From contig MSJH02000137.1 of NCBI GenBank assembly GCA_001931875.2, positions 356,212-420,211 on the forward strand: a stretch of 64,000 nucleotides of DNA. Reading direction: 5' to 3'. The first letter of the stretch is position 1, and every line of letters begins with the position of its first letter. Origin of the DNA: Byssochlamys sp. IMV 00236 (taxonomy: Eukaryota > Ascomycota > Eurotiomycetes > Eurotiales > Thermoascaceae). Positions 23,285 through 38,033 of the stretch are shown here, piece by piece. The translations under genes were made by a program, and so were the position numbers. The notes below the pieces were generated by a model, which made no database searches, was not told the origin of the DNA, and was given only the letters and a program-made list of their open reading frames with translations.

Positions 23285-23886
23285 AGATTAATACAGTACG
23301 CTGTTTTTGGCCTTGCTTTCTTTGGTGGTGGTCGTGGCATAGATTGAAAGTCGTTAATGAAACTACGATGGTGTGTTGGTACAGAACTGCCACGTAGGAT
23401 TAATCAGTGTTCATAGAAAATTAGGTTGGGTCTTGATCTGTTTGTTCAGATGCATATCTGATGTGTTGTTGAGTGAGGCACGGGAGTACTGTATACTTAG
23501 AGAGAATGTGGATATGGTCACTGGTGGCGGGAGTGGAAAATGCGGGGGTGGCCAGCCAGGATGTGGAGGCTTCGGTACAGTCTTTTTGCTCGGGTAAAGG
23601 GCTTTTCTAGATCATAACGTGCTCTCACAACATATACAGCCCGGATCTAGATATTAATTACAATCTCATGGCTGATGAAGTTTACGAGACGAGGCATTTG
23701 AATCAGAACGAGTTGAATTGTCCTTGATATGTTTTTTGTCTATATCCTTCTTTTCCCACAGAAAAACGAAATGCTTATATAACTCAGACCAAAAAGAAAA
23801 AGAAAAAGAAACTACGCCAGACTTTATCGTCAGCTGCGTATTCGGGAATTCATATGTCAATGTCGTCTTGTCGCTAGAGAGCCAGC

Positions 23887-26020
23887 TCAGTGGTGGAACA
23901 GCCGAGTGCCCTGCTCGACGTACACGATTCCGAGCTTCTCGGCGGTCTCGAAGACAGCGCCGTCGTTCTGGCTGCCGCTGGGGGCCGCAATGTACTTGAC
24001 ACCGGAGCGGGCGGCACGGAACACGTTGTCCGTGAAGGGGAACTGCGCATGAAAATGTTAGTCACAATATAACACCAATATGAAAGATTAGGATCACATA
24101 CGAAAGCATCCGAGGAGACTGCAACCTCGCTCAGCTGCTTCAGCCAAGCCTCGCGCTCCTCCTTGGTGAACTGAGCAGGAACTTCCTCGAAGACCCGCTC
24201 GAATTCGGCCTTCTCGATCTCGTTGCTGGGCACCTGGCCGGAGCACAGCATGTCGATGGCGTTGCTCTTGTCGGGGCGCTTGGTGCCCTTCTTCCACTTG
24301 AGGTTGAGAGCACGGTCGTGGAAACGCATCCACCAGTTGTCGGCCTTGTCACCGGCCAGACGGGTGCAGTGGATACGGCTCTGCTGACCGGCACCCAGAC
24401 CGATGACTTGGCCGTTCAGGGCGTAACAGACAGAGTTGGACTGCGTGTACTTCAGAGCAATGGTGGCCACGGTGAGGTCACGGAGAGCAGAGTCGGGAAG
24501 GGTCTTCAGGTCCTTGGGGGTGACGATAGTGTTGAAGGTCTTGGTGGGAGTGATGGTGACGTCGTTGCGGTGCTGGGTAAGCTGGACGCCGTAGAGGGTA
24601 CGGGTCTCCTGAGGAGCAGGGACGTAAGACTCGTCCATCTGGAGAACAAGGTACTTGCCGCCCTTCTTGCCAGTCAGGAGCTTGAGAGCCTCGGGCTCGT
24701 AGCCAGGGGCGATGACACCGTCCGAGACCTCACGGGAGATGATCTTGGCGGTGGGGACATCGACGATGTCACTGAGGGCAATGACATCTCCAAAGCTGGA
24801 CATGCGGTCAGCGCCACGAGCACGGGCGTAAGCCTGGGCGAGACCGGAGTTCTCGAGTCCCTCAATGTCATCAACCATGTAGACCTTGCGCTCCTTCTCG
24901 TTCAGGGGAACACCGATAGCAGCACCAGCGGGAGAAACGTGCTTGAAGCTCGCCGCAGCAGGGAAGCCGAGGGCCTGCTTCAGCTCCTTGACCAACGGCC
25001 AGGCGTTGAGGGCATCGAGCAAGTTCACGTAGCCGGGAGATCCACCAAGCACCTTGAACGGAAGCTTGCCCTGGACCATGTAGGCAGCGGCAGGCTTCTG
25101 GTGGGGGTTGGTACCATAGCGGAGAGAAAGATGCTGAAGACCGTTACCAGCATACTGCTTGCGGAAGAAGCCCGAGATGGCAGAGTCGTAGTCGGCAGTC
25201 TGCTCGAAGGCCTTGAGGGCGTACAGCTTGCGGCTTTCCTCAGTGACCTCGCCGGCCTCCAGCTCCTTCAGGAACTCGGGGTAGTCGTTGGGGTCAGAGA
25301 GGATGGTAACGCGGGAGTGATTCTTGGCCGCAGCACGGAGAAGAGTCACACCACCAATGTCAATCTCCTCGACAGCCTCGGGGATAGTGACGTTGACCTT
25401 GGCGACGGTCTCCTTGAAGGGGTAGAGGTTGCAGACAACGTAGTCCACCTTGGCGATCTTCTGGTCGGCCAGGTCCTTCTCGTCGGACTCCAGATCGCGA
25501 GCCAGGATACCACCGTGCACGGCAGGGTGGAGGGTCTTGACACGTCCACCGAGCATCTCGGGGGCGTTGGTGATGGCAGAAACATCCCTTATCGTCAGGT
25601 CAGCCGGAGTTTCCTCCAATATGACATATCCTCTCCGTCGTCCAGCCAGAAATAACCACACCACACCGCACCCCCAGTTGACAAAGGAGTGCGACCACCA
25701 ACCATTACTATCCCGCATGATGTATGGGAAGACTCACTCAACGGGGAATCCAGCCTCGTGGATCAGCTTCGCCGTACCACCAGACGCGAGCAGACGGACA
25801 TTGTGCTTGACAAGGCCCTTGGCCAGGTCCAGCAGACCGGTCTTGTCGTAGACGGAGAGGATAGCTATGTTAAGAGCGTCAGTGGAAGCCATCATGACAA
25901 TTGACCATATACAACGGTATATATTGAAAAAAAAAAAAAAAAGATAAAAAGGACCCAATCCCATCCCTCAACCATATTGCTTCAACATATCAAAAATGAC
26001 GTACCTGACTTCTGCGCCAT
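23887..26020 (-). CDS. ade17: Bifunctional AICAR transformylase / IMP cyclohydrolase
   Basis: Catalyses the last two steps of de novo purine synthesis, AICAR to FAICAR and then to IMP, in the cytosol. Exons: 26005-26020, 25738-25864, 24102-25587 and 23887-24042, 594 aa (yeast enzymes are about 590). The first exon is only 16 nt (MAQKS plus one base); the 140-bp intron has donor GTACGT, branch CACTGAC and acceptor TAG, and the joined start reads [20 protein letters not shown]. Residues 1-145 form the MGS-like cyclohydrolase domain ([29 protein letters not shown]). The rest is the transformylase with the catalytic pair K263-H264 in [11 protein letters not shown] and [21 protein letters not shown]. 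The second intron (25588-25737) is 150 bp and uses an AAG acceptor. Possible regulatory repeats lie upstream near 26.5 kb. Confidence 0.96.
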
Positions 26021-27062
26021 GACGGATGGAAACCCTGTCGAACTAATATCATCGAAAGAAACCAGTATTAGCCCCAGATTCCAATCAGTTTTCTTCACGG
26101 CACGAAAAACCAGAAAAACCACAACCAAGTATGAGAGAGACAGGAAAGGCACAAAAGCTCAAGACCACAGAATTTCACATACCCTTTCTTCGATCGATTG
26201 AGACAAAGCAAGGAAGTGCGAATCCAACCCAAGATCACTGCGAGAAAGAAGGTCAAATAAAAAAAGAAAGAAAGTTGAACACCGATCTCGCACTTTTTCT
26301 CCCGTTTCCCTTTTTCCCGCGGGGTTCGACCTCGCACTCTGAACTCTCTCGGATCAAGTAAGAAAGACGGATCCGCTCCTTGAACCCCGCACCATCCCGC
26401 ATCAGGTTTAGCGCATTATCCAGTTTCGCCATTGACATCAACTCTCCACCGCTTTCCTGATATGGTATAATTGATCATGTGGTATCACCTGATGAGATCG
26501 ATATCACCTGATGACATTGCGCACAGACCATCTGCCTAAACGGGTCCGCGTATATTTTGAGATTTTTCGGCTTCGAATTTTCCTTTTTCTTTTCTTTCTT
26601 TCTTTTTTTTTCTTCATGAACAACGCAAATAATCAACATTCTTCTCAAAAAGCGTTCCTACGAGGTTTACTTCACGTTGCCTATGAAGTACGGAAATCGT
26701 CATAGAGAATGGAGATCAGATGTGGCTGACTTCTGTTGGCTGCATGGTGTCGATCTTGGGTGCAGTGCCTTCCTATGTAAATGGAAGGGATTGCAATGAT
26801 TGACTCTACATGCTCCTTTTTCTTTCCCATTGTATGATCCTTTCTACGGTATGGGGTTTTCAGTGGCTGGCTACTTAAGGTGAAGGGAAAATTTCATCAC
26901 GTAAAAATTCGTACTCTGCGTTGAACAGTCTATTATTATTTAGGAGTTGATCGGTTGTATGGGTGTGTGCGAGTCATAACGTTTCAAGGGATCCCTCTCT
27001 CTTATCCCTCCGGGTATAAAACGACAATAATGATCGACTTTTACATGTCTCTCGGAACGAGT
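26021..27062. promoter_or_regulatory. PurH upstream region with a direct repeat and a TGACTC site
   Basis: No gene seen. The 13-mer TATCACCTGATGA occurs twice, at 26483-26495 and 26502-26514, 19 bp apart. TGACTC, the core of Gcn4/CpcA and Bas1 sites that control purine and amino-acid genes in yeast, is at 26801-26806. A pyrimidine-rich tract on the plus strand lies at 26579-26614. The right end is the 3' side of the INSIG gene. Confidence 0.45.
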
Positions 27063-28193
27063 TCAGTGGCTTGCTGCAGGTCCGCTCGGTGCCAGCAAAC
27101 GTCCAATGTTTCCAAAGCACACGCATGCGCAAAACAGGACACTGGCAACCCACGTGCCGATCGCAATGCTGTCCCAGGAGAGCCCCAGCTCGAGGCCGTA
27201 TATCTGCCCCGAACCGTTGGGGATCGTAATCCGAGCGGGTGGATTGGTTGGCATTGGGATCACCTCTGGGCTGACCTGCAGGATGACGCCCATTCCGATT
27301 ATGCCTACTGCTGTCGACAGGAAAAACCCAGGCTTGGAGCGATCCACAAGGTACCACAGAACCGGGTTGACGAGGGCGAGGGTGAGAGAGGCTTGGGCTG
27401 TACTCTGCCAGGGCAATCTGCGCTATAAGACTGTCAGCAATCCGAAGTATATGTCAGGGACGGGAGGGAAATATATATAGCTGTAATGAGAACTTACAGT
27501 AGCGAAAGCAATGCCAACAAAGGCACCAATGCTGCGGACGACAGGACTCCAGCGTGAGAAGCGAGACTCTGCATCTGGCTGTTTGGCTGGCTTCGCAGCT
27601 TCACCCAGAAAATCTCCCCATAACCCGTCCAGCCAGGGCAGCACACTTCCCAGGGCCACGCCGGCGAGTCCCCATAAACCAATGTACTCCCATGAAGACG
27701 AATCGATATTCGTCTTCACCGGCGTGATCCAATGATTCTCGTGTAGATGAGAGACGAGGGTGCCGTAGGCAACGCCGAAACCGAACAGGAGGACGCTCCG
27801 CTGCACAAAGGGGAGAACTGTTCCACGAAAGCCATGGCCGCGACGAGCAGAGGAACCTCTCCTCAAAGCTGGCTTTTCTTCTGACACCGGCGACAACTGC
27901 GTCTTCTCAGCGCCAGAAGGCTGGACCTCCGTCCCCCACGGTGTTGAATCGTCGCCGCGCGGATTGTCGAAGGCGGTTGGAGAGTAGATACCGTACAAGG
28001 TGGACGAGGTCAGGTTGAGAATCGAGCCAGTACGGCTTCCCAGCCCGTCTTTTGTGCTTTCCTTTGTGCCCAGTAGATCTGGATTCGTGGGCTCCGGATG
28101 AGGCGTGGAAGGCTCGGAGGAATCGTTCGACGGCGCCAGTTCGAAAGTGCGCCGCGGCACAGGTTGCACGATCGTGGGCTGTTGTTGAGACAT
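27063..28193 (-). CDS. INSIG-domain protein (sterol-dependent regulator of the ER)
   Basis: A 351-aa polytopic ER membrane protein of the INSIG family, which in animals and yeasts binds HMG-CoA reductase and, in some fungi, SREBP-Scap to couple sterol level to sterol synthesis. Two exons, 27498-28193 and 27063-27422, with a 75-bp intron (GTAAGT to TAG) that joins FAT to RRLPWQST. The first 120 or so residues are a polar, probably disordered cytosolic extension. Helix 1 starts near SVLLFGFGVAYGTLVSHLHEN, followed by YIGLWGLAGVALGSVLPWLDGLWG, VRSIGAFVGIAFAT, ASLTLALVNPVLWYLVDRS, FFLSTAVGIIGMGVIL and IAIGTWVASVLFCACVCFGNIGRLL, the six-helix layout expected. The start is the ATG at 28193-28191. 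Which partner it regulates here cannot be told from the sequence. Confidence 0.9.
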
Positions 28194-30093
28194 GGCAGGC
28201 GACAATAATCAACAGTTGCTCACGGGGCAAGAAGCTGCTTCTGCACCCGTAATGAATGTCAAAAGTCTGCAATAATGATTTTTTTCGCGCCCCCAAGGCA
28301 GCATTCAACGAAGGAGACTGGGCGGCTGGCTCCCTAAGCTTAGCGTTGTCGCGGGCTAAAGTTAAGTAGAGGAGAGAGCTCGGATCGATTCCACTCTACT
28401 CAACGCTCCAAAGAAGACTTTTGTAGTAGTACTGTACAATGGAATGGAAGTCTCCGCCAAAAGCCCCAGTGATGTGATGCTCCTTCAAGTATCTGGGGAA
28501 ATAGTCCTGTGGTGCCGGACCACTGTCTGTTCTTAAGCTCACCGCGCAACGGATTGTGACTGTCCCGACGCCGACGGGGTCAACAGTTTCGGCGCTAACT
28601 TATTCGCAAATGGACCGAGAGGATTGGCGGGAAACTTAAGCAGTAAAGAACGCGGAGAATCGCTGATCACCCGGTCAGTCAATCGAAATGGACACTTAAC
28701 TTACTCTGCATTCCTCACGGAGCGGGGAAGAGATGGGGGGAACGTACCTTAGTTGCTTGCCTGTTGCGTTTCAGGTCGATCCCACTACTTATGAGGAGAG
28801 AGGAAGACAAGCTTGTTCCGGTCTGAAAAACACAGGAATAATAAGTAAGTAATGGATAATCTAGTCTAGTTTGAGAAAACAAACACCAAGAATAAGAGAC
28901 ATCGAAACGATTGAAGAAGAAGAAAAAAAAAATGACGTCTTTGACTGGTCGAAGTAGATGGAAGCAGGTAGGGCAGAGATAAGCAAGAGGGACAGAAATA
29001 GTTAATCATAATAATAATACAGCATGAGTTGTAGTCTACCTAGCCGAACTGCAATTTTCACATGCTGGATGAGATTATTATATATTACTATTATAATGTT
29101 AACTAGTTATTGATTAAGTCTCCGTGTCCCTGTTCTGTTATGGAGACGCTATCCGATCAATCCGGTCTGATCTCATCCATTCATCTTCAATACGGAGTAA
29201 AGATCAGTAACTAATGTCCTTTCCTCCCCCGCAGATGCCATCTACCATCTACAGCCGAGGCCATCGTTGTGCGTGTGCGAGGCAGCCACCGTGTGAGCCC
29301 TCGTACGAAGAGCAATCAATCACTCAGCATCCTTACATCGCTCAACAGAGACTCGATTGATCGGGCTGGTGCTGTAAGAGTGATTCGATACGATAATGTT
29401 GAGAGTCGTTGATGCGATCTAGCCAGCCATTTGCGATGCTTTGATCCAATCGGAGGCCTCCTGGACGCTTGAAAGAGCAAGGGGTCATTCCCGATAGTTG
29501 CTCCGCAATCTCAGTCTAATTCTCGATAGAGAATTGCCATGCCTCGACATGATGAGGAATAGTAGACGTGGCTCAATCTAGCATCCAGCTACGGCTGGCT
29601 GAGACACGTGATATATATATACATATACCCCATATGTGTGTGTGTGGCACACAATGAGCTTCAACGAAACACAGAATAGCTGTCATTTCACCCCGTCTGG
29701 GTCCGGAAACCGCGAATTCAATCCCAAGTATAACGACAAGACTATCGAGTATTGGTTTCACCAGAGATTCCCTCTATAGATAGCGAGGGTAGAATAGACT
29801 ATGCAACTTGTACTGTATCTCCAACACCAAGGGATAATGGACAATCTCTTTTGGAAAACAGAAACTGACACATACAGTACATCGGAATGGAAACAATATT
29901 TGATGAGGACAGTAGCGCCCCGGACATGACCACCCTTCTGACACAGTAGCACCTGAAAGCGATTTCGAGAGAGAGGGAAGAAATAGTAAGACAGTTAGAG
30001 AAAAAGACAAAACAAGACCCATGCATGCCATGCGTGGTGATTACCGTTGCCAAATACCCCGTTACGGACCCAGATATCAAGTGCCTCCCACCC
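28194..30093. other. 1.9 kb intergenic region
   Basis: Upstream of the INSIG gene and downstream of Ies1. No gene is recognised on either strand. Contains AT-rich stretches (29005-29115), an ACGGAGTA octamer (29192-29199), an alternating ATATATATATACATATA tract near 29611-29627 with a TGTGTGTGTGTGGCACACA tract just after (29634-29654), and CACGTG at 29605-29610. Confidence 0.4.
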
Positions 30094-32812
30094 TTACTGA
30101 TCTTCCATGGTTTCATCATCATCGCCCTCTCCTGCTTCGTCTCCTTCCACCTCAGCTTCGGCTTCGCCCTCAGCCTCTCCCTCTACATCGGCCTCAGGCT
30201 CCGAGCTCTCGCTCGCAGCGTAGCCATTGCCTCCGTAGTTAGACTCGTTCTCATTCTCTTCACCATCCCCTTCGCCTTCTTCAACATCTTCGTCTTCAGC
30301 TTCCTCCTCCTGCTCTTCGTCGTCCTCATTATCAGTAGAAAGGGCATCGGCATCCTCGTCGACATCAGCTTCTGCCTCGCCTTCACCGCCTTCGATGAAG
30401 CTGTCCTCGTAGACCTGATCCTCGTCGCCAGGGGCCAGGTGGGCACGGCTAGAAGATGGAGCAGGTTCGCCGCCTTCTTCACCAGCGAGTTCTTTGTCGA
30501 CCTCGTCCAGCACTTCCTCGCCCTCTCTTTCCACATCTTCATCCACAGACGCAGTCGGCATGGGCGAGAGCTCCTGACGGAGCGGAGACGGCGCCTCCAG
30601 ACCGTCCTTAGCAGTAGCGACTGCGAGACCAGCCCGGGAGGTACGACTACGGCCGCCTTTGCTACGACTAGCAGCAAGCCCGTTCCTCCTGGGCGTGGTG
30701 GTAGTGCTGGCGACAGGCTTACGTCGTGCACGGCTAGTTCTTCCACCTCGACCTCGAGAAGGGCTCCCAGGACGAGCACCGGAAGGATCGACTCCCGTAT
30801 AGCCATTGAGCTGTGACTTATGCCGCTCCTCTCGTTCCTTCTTTCGGTCTTTCCTGGGGCCGTTAGCTTCTTCCCAATCCCAGCGGTCCAGTCTTCGGTT
30901 GGCCTTTCGGATGACAGAGAGGAAAAAGCTTGCAGCTTCGCCAAAATCATCCTCTTCCGCAAGGTTGGGGAGCAAGCCACCCTTTCCCCAGGAGTTCTCA
31001 TCTTCCGTGTCATATCCATCTGGAAGGCCCTGGAGCAGGCGACAGTAGCGTGCCATGGGAATCTCAGCCTCGCGCTTTACCCGCAGAGCCTTGTAAGCCT
31101 CATTCTTGCGCTGAGCTAGGAGGTAGTCAATCCGCTGTCGGCGATTCTGCTCGACGGCAAGCTGATGCTGAGTGAGAGGGCGGGGTCTGCGGCCGGGCGT
31201 ATGTTGTGGCGTGATGGCCGACTCCGTGACGAATTGGTTGAGAATAGGGTGACCCGATCCCGGGGGTGCTGGTGATGCAGTGTCAGGTGTCTGATCCATC
31301 TTCGTCTTGATGATCAGACGCTGTTGGGCAGCAGAGACAGGGAGTGACTCCCTCTTGACCCGTTTGTAGCGTCCGCGTGCAGACCCGGGTGTACGGTAGT
31401 CTTCCTCGTCATCAAGGCGTCTGGAGGAGGGATGCAGCGGAGTGGACATGGCGGAGCGGCCACCCAGACTGACCCTATCAGCACGACCTAAAAGAACTAT
31501 TAGACAAAGAGCTTGAGACATCCAGCGGTTGGCCACTTACCAGAGAGATCACCGGAAGCCTGGTCGTCTTCGAAACTGTAATCTGCCGCGCCTTGATATA
31601 CTATCAATTATCCGATAAATATACCAAGAAACGTTGCATAGCTACTTACCCTTTCGTGATCGCTTCGTCGCTCTTGGGATAGGCTCATCTTCTTCCAGGA
31701 TGCCTGTACATTAACAATTATTAGGCCAAGTTCACTGCTAAGGGACGAGCTCAATAATAAGAGTCTGAAGGGGGACTTACGCTTTCGTTCTAGTTGTTTC
31801 TCTTGCCCATATTGGATCTCCTCTGGGGTATCCACATTTTCAGCATCTGCCTGCTCCTCAGTCAAGCTCTCAAAAGCAGGGACCTTGATAGGCAGGCCTC
31901 CAGTTCCTTCTCCTTCGAGACCAGGGCCAAAGGGGTTGTTGAGTGCTGCTTCGCGAGTGAAGTCACTTTCCAGATACCACCACATAAGCCAAAGAAAAGC
32001 TCTAGCACGGCTCTTGCTGCTCAGAGTAGCCCGCATGACCAGGTCAAAAAAGTCGCGCGGAGCGAAGAAATGTGTCTCGGATATCTTTGGGGCATATTGC
32101 GACAGGACAAAAATGAGGTTGACTGGATTTGTGCGAGGAACTGGCACCCGCTTGATCTTCTCGATTGTGTTCGGCTGATCCGTATCTTCAGAAGCACCTT
32201 TAAGGATGGACTTTAAGCGCGGGGCATCCTGCAGCTGCTTGTAGGCGTTGGGGTCCTGGTGCGCTTGAAGCGAGGGAATCGAGTGGTAGGTCCGTAGCTG
32301 CGCTCGCATTTCGGGGAAGACTATCAAAGGTCAGCTTCGTATATCGAGCAGAGCAGTCTGATCCATAGAGGATACGCACAGTTGAGAGTCGTGTTCATTC
32401 TCCCAAAATTGACAAGCAAACAGACCATGGCCATGCTGATGGCCGCTTGCTTGTCATTCTGTAGCTTGTCCTTGAGAATCTTGCTGGTTTTGCTGCTTTT
32501 TGCCATTGCATCGATGTAGATATCCGCAAAATCCATGCCTTTGCGCCCGTCGGACAGACGAGTGAATACAGGCGTCCTGTCCTCGAAGACCAATTTGAGG
32601 AACTGGTACTGAATGTCTTTCCGCCATAGAGGGATACCATCCTCCTTCTTGAGATGTCTGATCTTGTTTCCAGAGTACACAGAGCCTATAGTCCCATTGG
32701 CCTGGCGCCTAGTGCCTACGGTCGCGCTGACCGTCGTGTGACTAGGCTGTTCATCCTGGGCCTCCGACTGCGCAAGCGACTCGTCCGCGGCACTGCTGTC
32801 GACTTCGGCCAT
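30094..32812 (-). CDS. ies1: INO80 chromatin-remodelling complex subunit Ies1
   Basis: A nuclear protein of 823 aa with the Ies1 domain. Exons: 32380-32812, 31781-32320, 31650-31703, 31541-31591 and 30094-31487; all introns are GT-AG (59, 77, 58 and 53 bp) and the sum is a whole number of codons. The N-terminal third holds the conserved core: GIPLWRKDIQYQFLKLVFED, AAISMAMVCLLVNFGRMNTTLNFFPEMRAQLRTYH, and SSKSRARAFLWLMWWYLESDF. The middle has basic, Ser/Pro-rich segments including RRLDRWDWEEANGP, and the last 150 residues are extremely acidic (long Glu/Asp runs). In yeast Ies1 is a fungal-specific INO80 subunit whose exact role is unclear. Two micro-exons (54 and 51 nt) would be easy to miss. 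A small candidate gene starts only 115 bp away on the other strand. Confidence 0.88.
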
Positions 32813-32927
32813 GACGGTAAGATCGTTCTTCAACAGACAAGATTAGGCCTCTGAGCTCAGGATACAGACAGCAAATTCGATGTAGCGGCGTGCCAGCGCC
32901 AGGAGTGTCAGGTTCGGGATCGACCAG

Positions 32928-33326
32928 ATGGACGTGATGGACGTGAAGGACGGGGAAGATAATCGCGACGAGGAGGTACTAATTGGAAGGAAGTTCGGAC
33001 GCGAACCAACTCAGGAGATCCCGGAGGAAGAAACGAGATGGTATTTGCTTATCCTAGCGAAGGGAGACGCTGAGAAAGTCAGGATCAAATATGATGTGAG
33101 AGCAGAAGGTGGTGTCCCTGGATTTGTTAGAACCGCGTGGTCACCTCGATCGGAAGAGCCGCAGTCCTGGTTCGAGTGCGGATCGGAGGCAGTCGATCCC
33201 GCTGAGCTTCAATGGTTACTGTAAGTAACTAGTCAGTAGACTACTTTAAAACACGCCGCCCTAAGTATCCGCTCAACACTTCATGAACTCTGTAGGTTTT
33301 GGATCGCCTCTCTTTTTGACTATTGA
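32928..33326 (+). CDS. Candidate small two-exon gene divergent from Ies1
   Basis: An ATG at 32928 opens 97 codons (MDVMDVKDGEDNRDEEVLIG, then ETRWYLLILAKG and PQSWFECGSEAVDPAELQWLL). The frame runs straight into a strong donor GTAAGT at 33221, and a TAG acceptor ends at 33295; the phase-correct second exon (33296-33326) adds FWIASLFDY and a stop, giving 107 aa. The protein is acidic with an aromatic-rich C-terminal half and no signal or membrane segment. I do not recognise it. Support is the good donor, the correct phase and the protein-like composition; against it are the small size and lack of a known family. Confidence 0.4.
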
Positions 33327-34828
33327 AACTTCATAAATAAGGATGAGGCTCCCAGAAAACATGCTGGTGTTCTCCGTCAGTCTGCATAGTCGTTGAATGG
33401 AACATTAGTGAATCGCACGGTTCCATTCCCGATGAAAAGGGCTAGTTAGTTATTCTGACATTTGTATCAAGGCTGGGAAATTCTTTCCTACTACCGCGGG
33501 TGCAAAGCAAGGAAGCTAAGCGCGACGCTCGAGAAAACAAGTCTTGGGGAGTCACGCCGTACAACCTCCGCGTGCAAATAGACTACTGTGAGGTCAAAAT
33601 TCGTTTAAAGCGTCGGACTATTAAGACAGTCACTGAGCTACAGAACATCTACGAGAGGAACTATTTCTTGAAGAAGTATCGCAGATCTTTTGCGTGGATT
33701 GAACTTCAGTTATGATAGATACTAAACAGAGAAACTTTTTTTGAGAGCTCTCTCCTCTTGAGGCTTCGAGATCTCCAGGCTCTCATGAGCCACGCCATCA
33801 AAGGGCCATCTCCAGCGTCATGCCTTCGTGTCGAAACCTGCTGCTGACATGAAATAACTATGATGTCCGTGCACCAGAAAATTAAGAAGCATCAGCAAAG
33901 CAGCTTTCTCCAATCCTCCACGAGTCCGAAATAAGAAACAGATCCCATCAGATGTTTACCCCACGGACCCCAGTGCAGAGAACTTTTGTGGTTGAAGCAG
34001 CTCAAGCTAACGCCAATCGCAATGCAATGAATCCAGTCTATACCACCTCGTGCATCACCGATGCACATGCCGTATCTGCCGAAGAAAGCCCACGATCGGT
34101 TTCCTCCCTCCTGCGCTCGATGACTGCGCAGGCAAGAGCAACCATTCAAAAGCCGGAGAACATACAGTGACACGAAAGCCGGAGAAGAAAGCGCCGTTTT
34201 TTGGTAAAAGGAAAAAAAAAGTAGGTGGCTGTGTCGAGAGAAGTGCAAAGGAAACAGAAAATAGAGAAGTCGAGAAGCCCGCCATTAGATACCTGAACTC
34301 AAGAGATCTATCTTGCGAGACACGGTCGATGCAGATGGAGGCGCACCGAGCACATGAAAATCATAAAGCAACTTTTCAAAGAAAAGCCGACAAGCCCGCC
34401 CGGCGCGTCGTGCAAGTGTGCCCCAGTCTTGGAAGCTCAACAAAGTATGGGTATCTGATGAAAGCGGTCATAAAAGAAAGCCAGTGCTGTCTATGATATT
34501 CATGCAATGCCGATATGAGGTGTCCTGGACCGTTCAGTCACGATCCATAGACTGCAGAAGATATCGGACTGCACCGAATGCCCATCTCTAAATCAGTGGA
34601 GCAAAAGGAAAAGAGAAAAAAAGGACAAAACCTCGAGAAATACTGGATACAAGCAGAAACACATCAAAATAAAACAAAGCATGAGGAAATTCGTCGCAGT
34701 CGTGACAAAGCCGGTCTCGGACGAAAGAAGAAGCCCGAAGACACTGTTCTGATCGTATCCGTTAAGAAATGGTAAGATAGCAAGGAAACAATCAGACTCA
34801 TTGGCCTCGTCAAGAGACCACAACTGAT
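33327..34828. other. Gap with possible coding relic
   Basis: About 1.5 kb. The plus strand at 33500-33715 is open and protein-like (KEAKRDARENKSW ... FAWIELQL) but lacks an ATG; it may be an old gene fragment or chance. Longer plus-strand frames at 33952-34496 are low-complexity and not convincing. Purine-rich runs occur at 34600-34740. Confidence 0.35.

Positions 34829-38033
<3,205 letters not shown>

Larger units (their letters stand above)
22605..23886. promoter_or_regulatory. Upstream region of the FAD hydroxylase
   Basis: About 1.3 kb without a gene. It has a run of about eleven CAC triplets (22823-22855), followed directly by the near-palindrome CCTACCTAGGTACCTACC (22852-22869), a run of about 12 A at 23127-23138 and an uninterrupted G11 run (23274-23284). 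The right part is probable 3' UTR of the PurH gene. Confidence 0.45.

Noticed and set aside
24318..25655. Plus-strand open frame of 445 codons opposite PurH
   Set aside because: Same explanation: an antisense shadow of a highly biased housekeeping gene.
30025..30816. Hydrophobic plus-strand frame that looks like a membrane protein
   Set aside because: It is the complement of the very acidic Ies1 tail; Glu/Asp codons read backwards give Phe/Leu/Val-type residues, which mimics membrane helices.
34050..34496. Plus-strand frame of 148 codons
   Set aside because: Lys/Arg/Glu-rich with no homology-like blocks, no intron signals and no clear start context.
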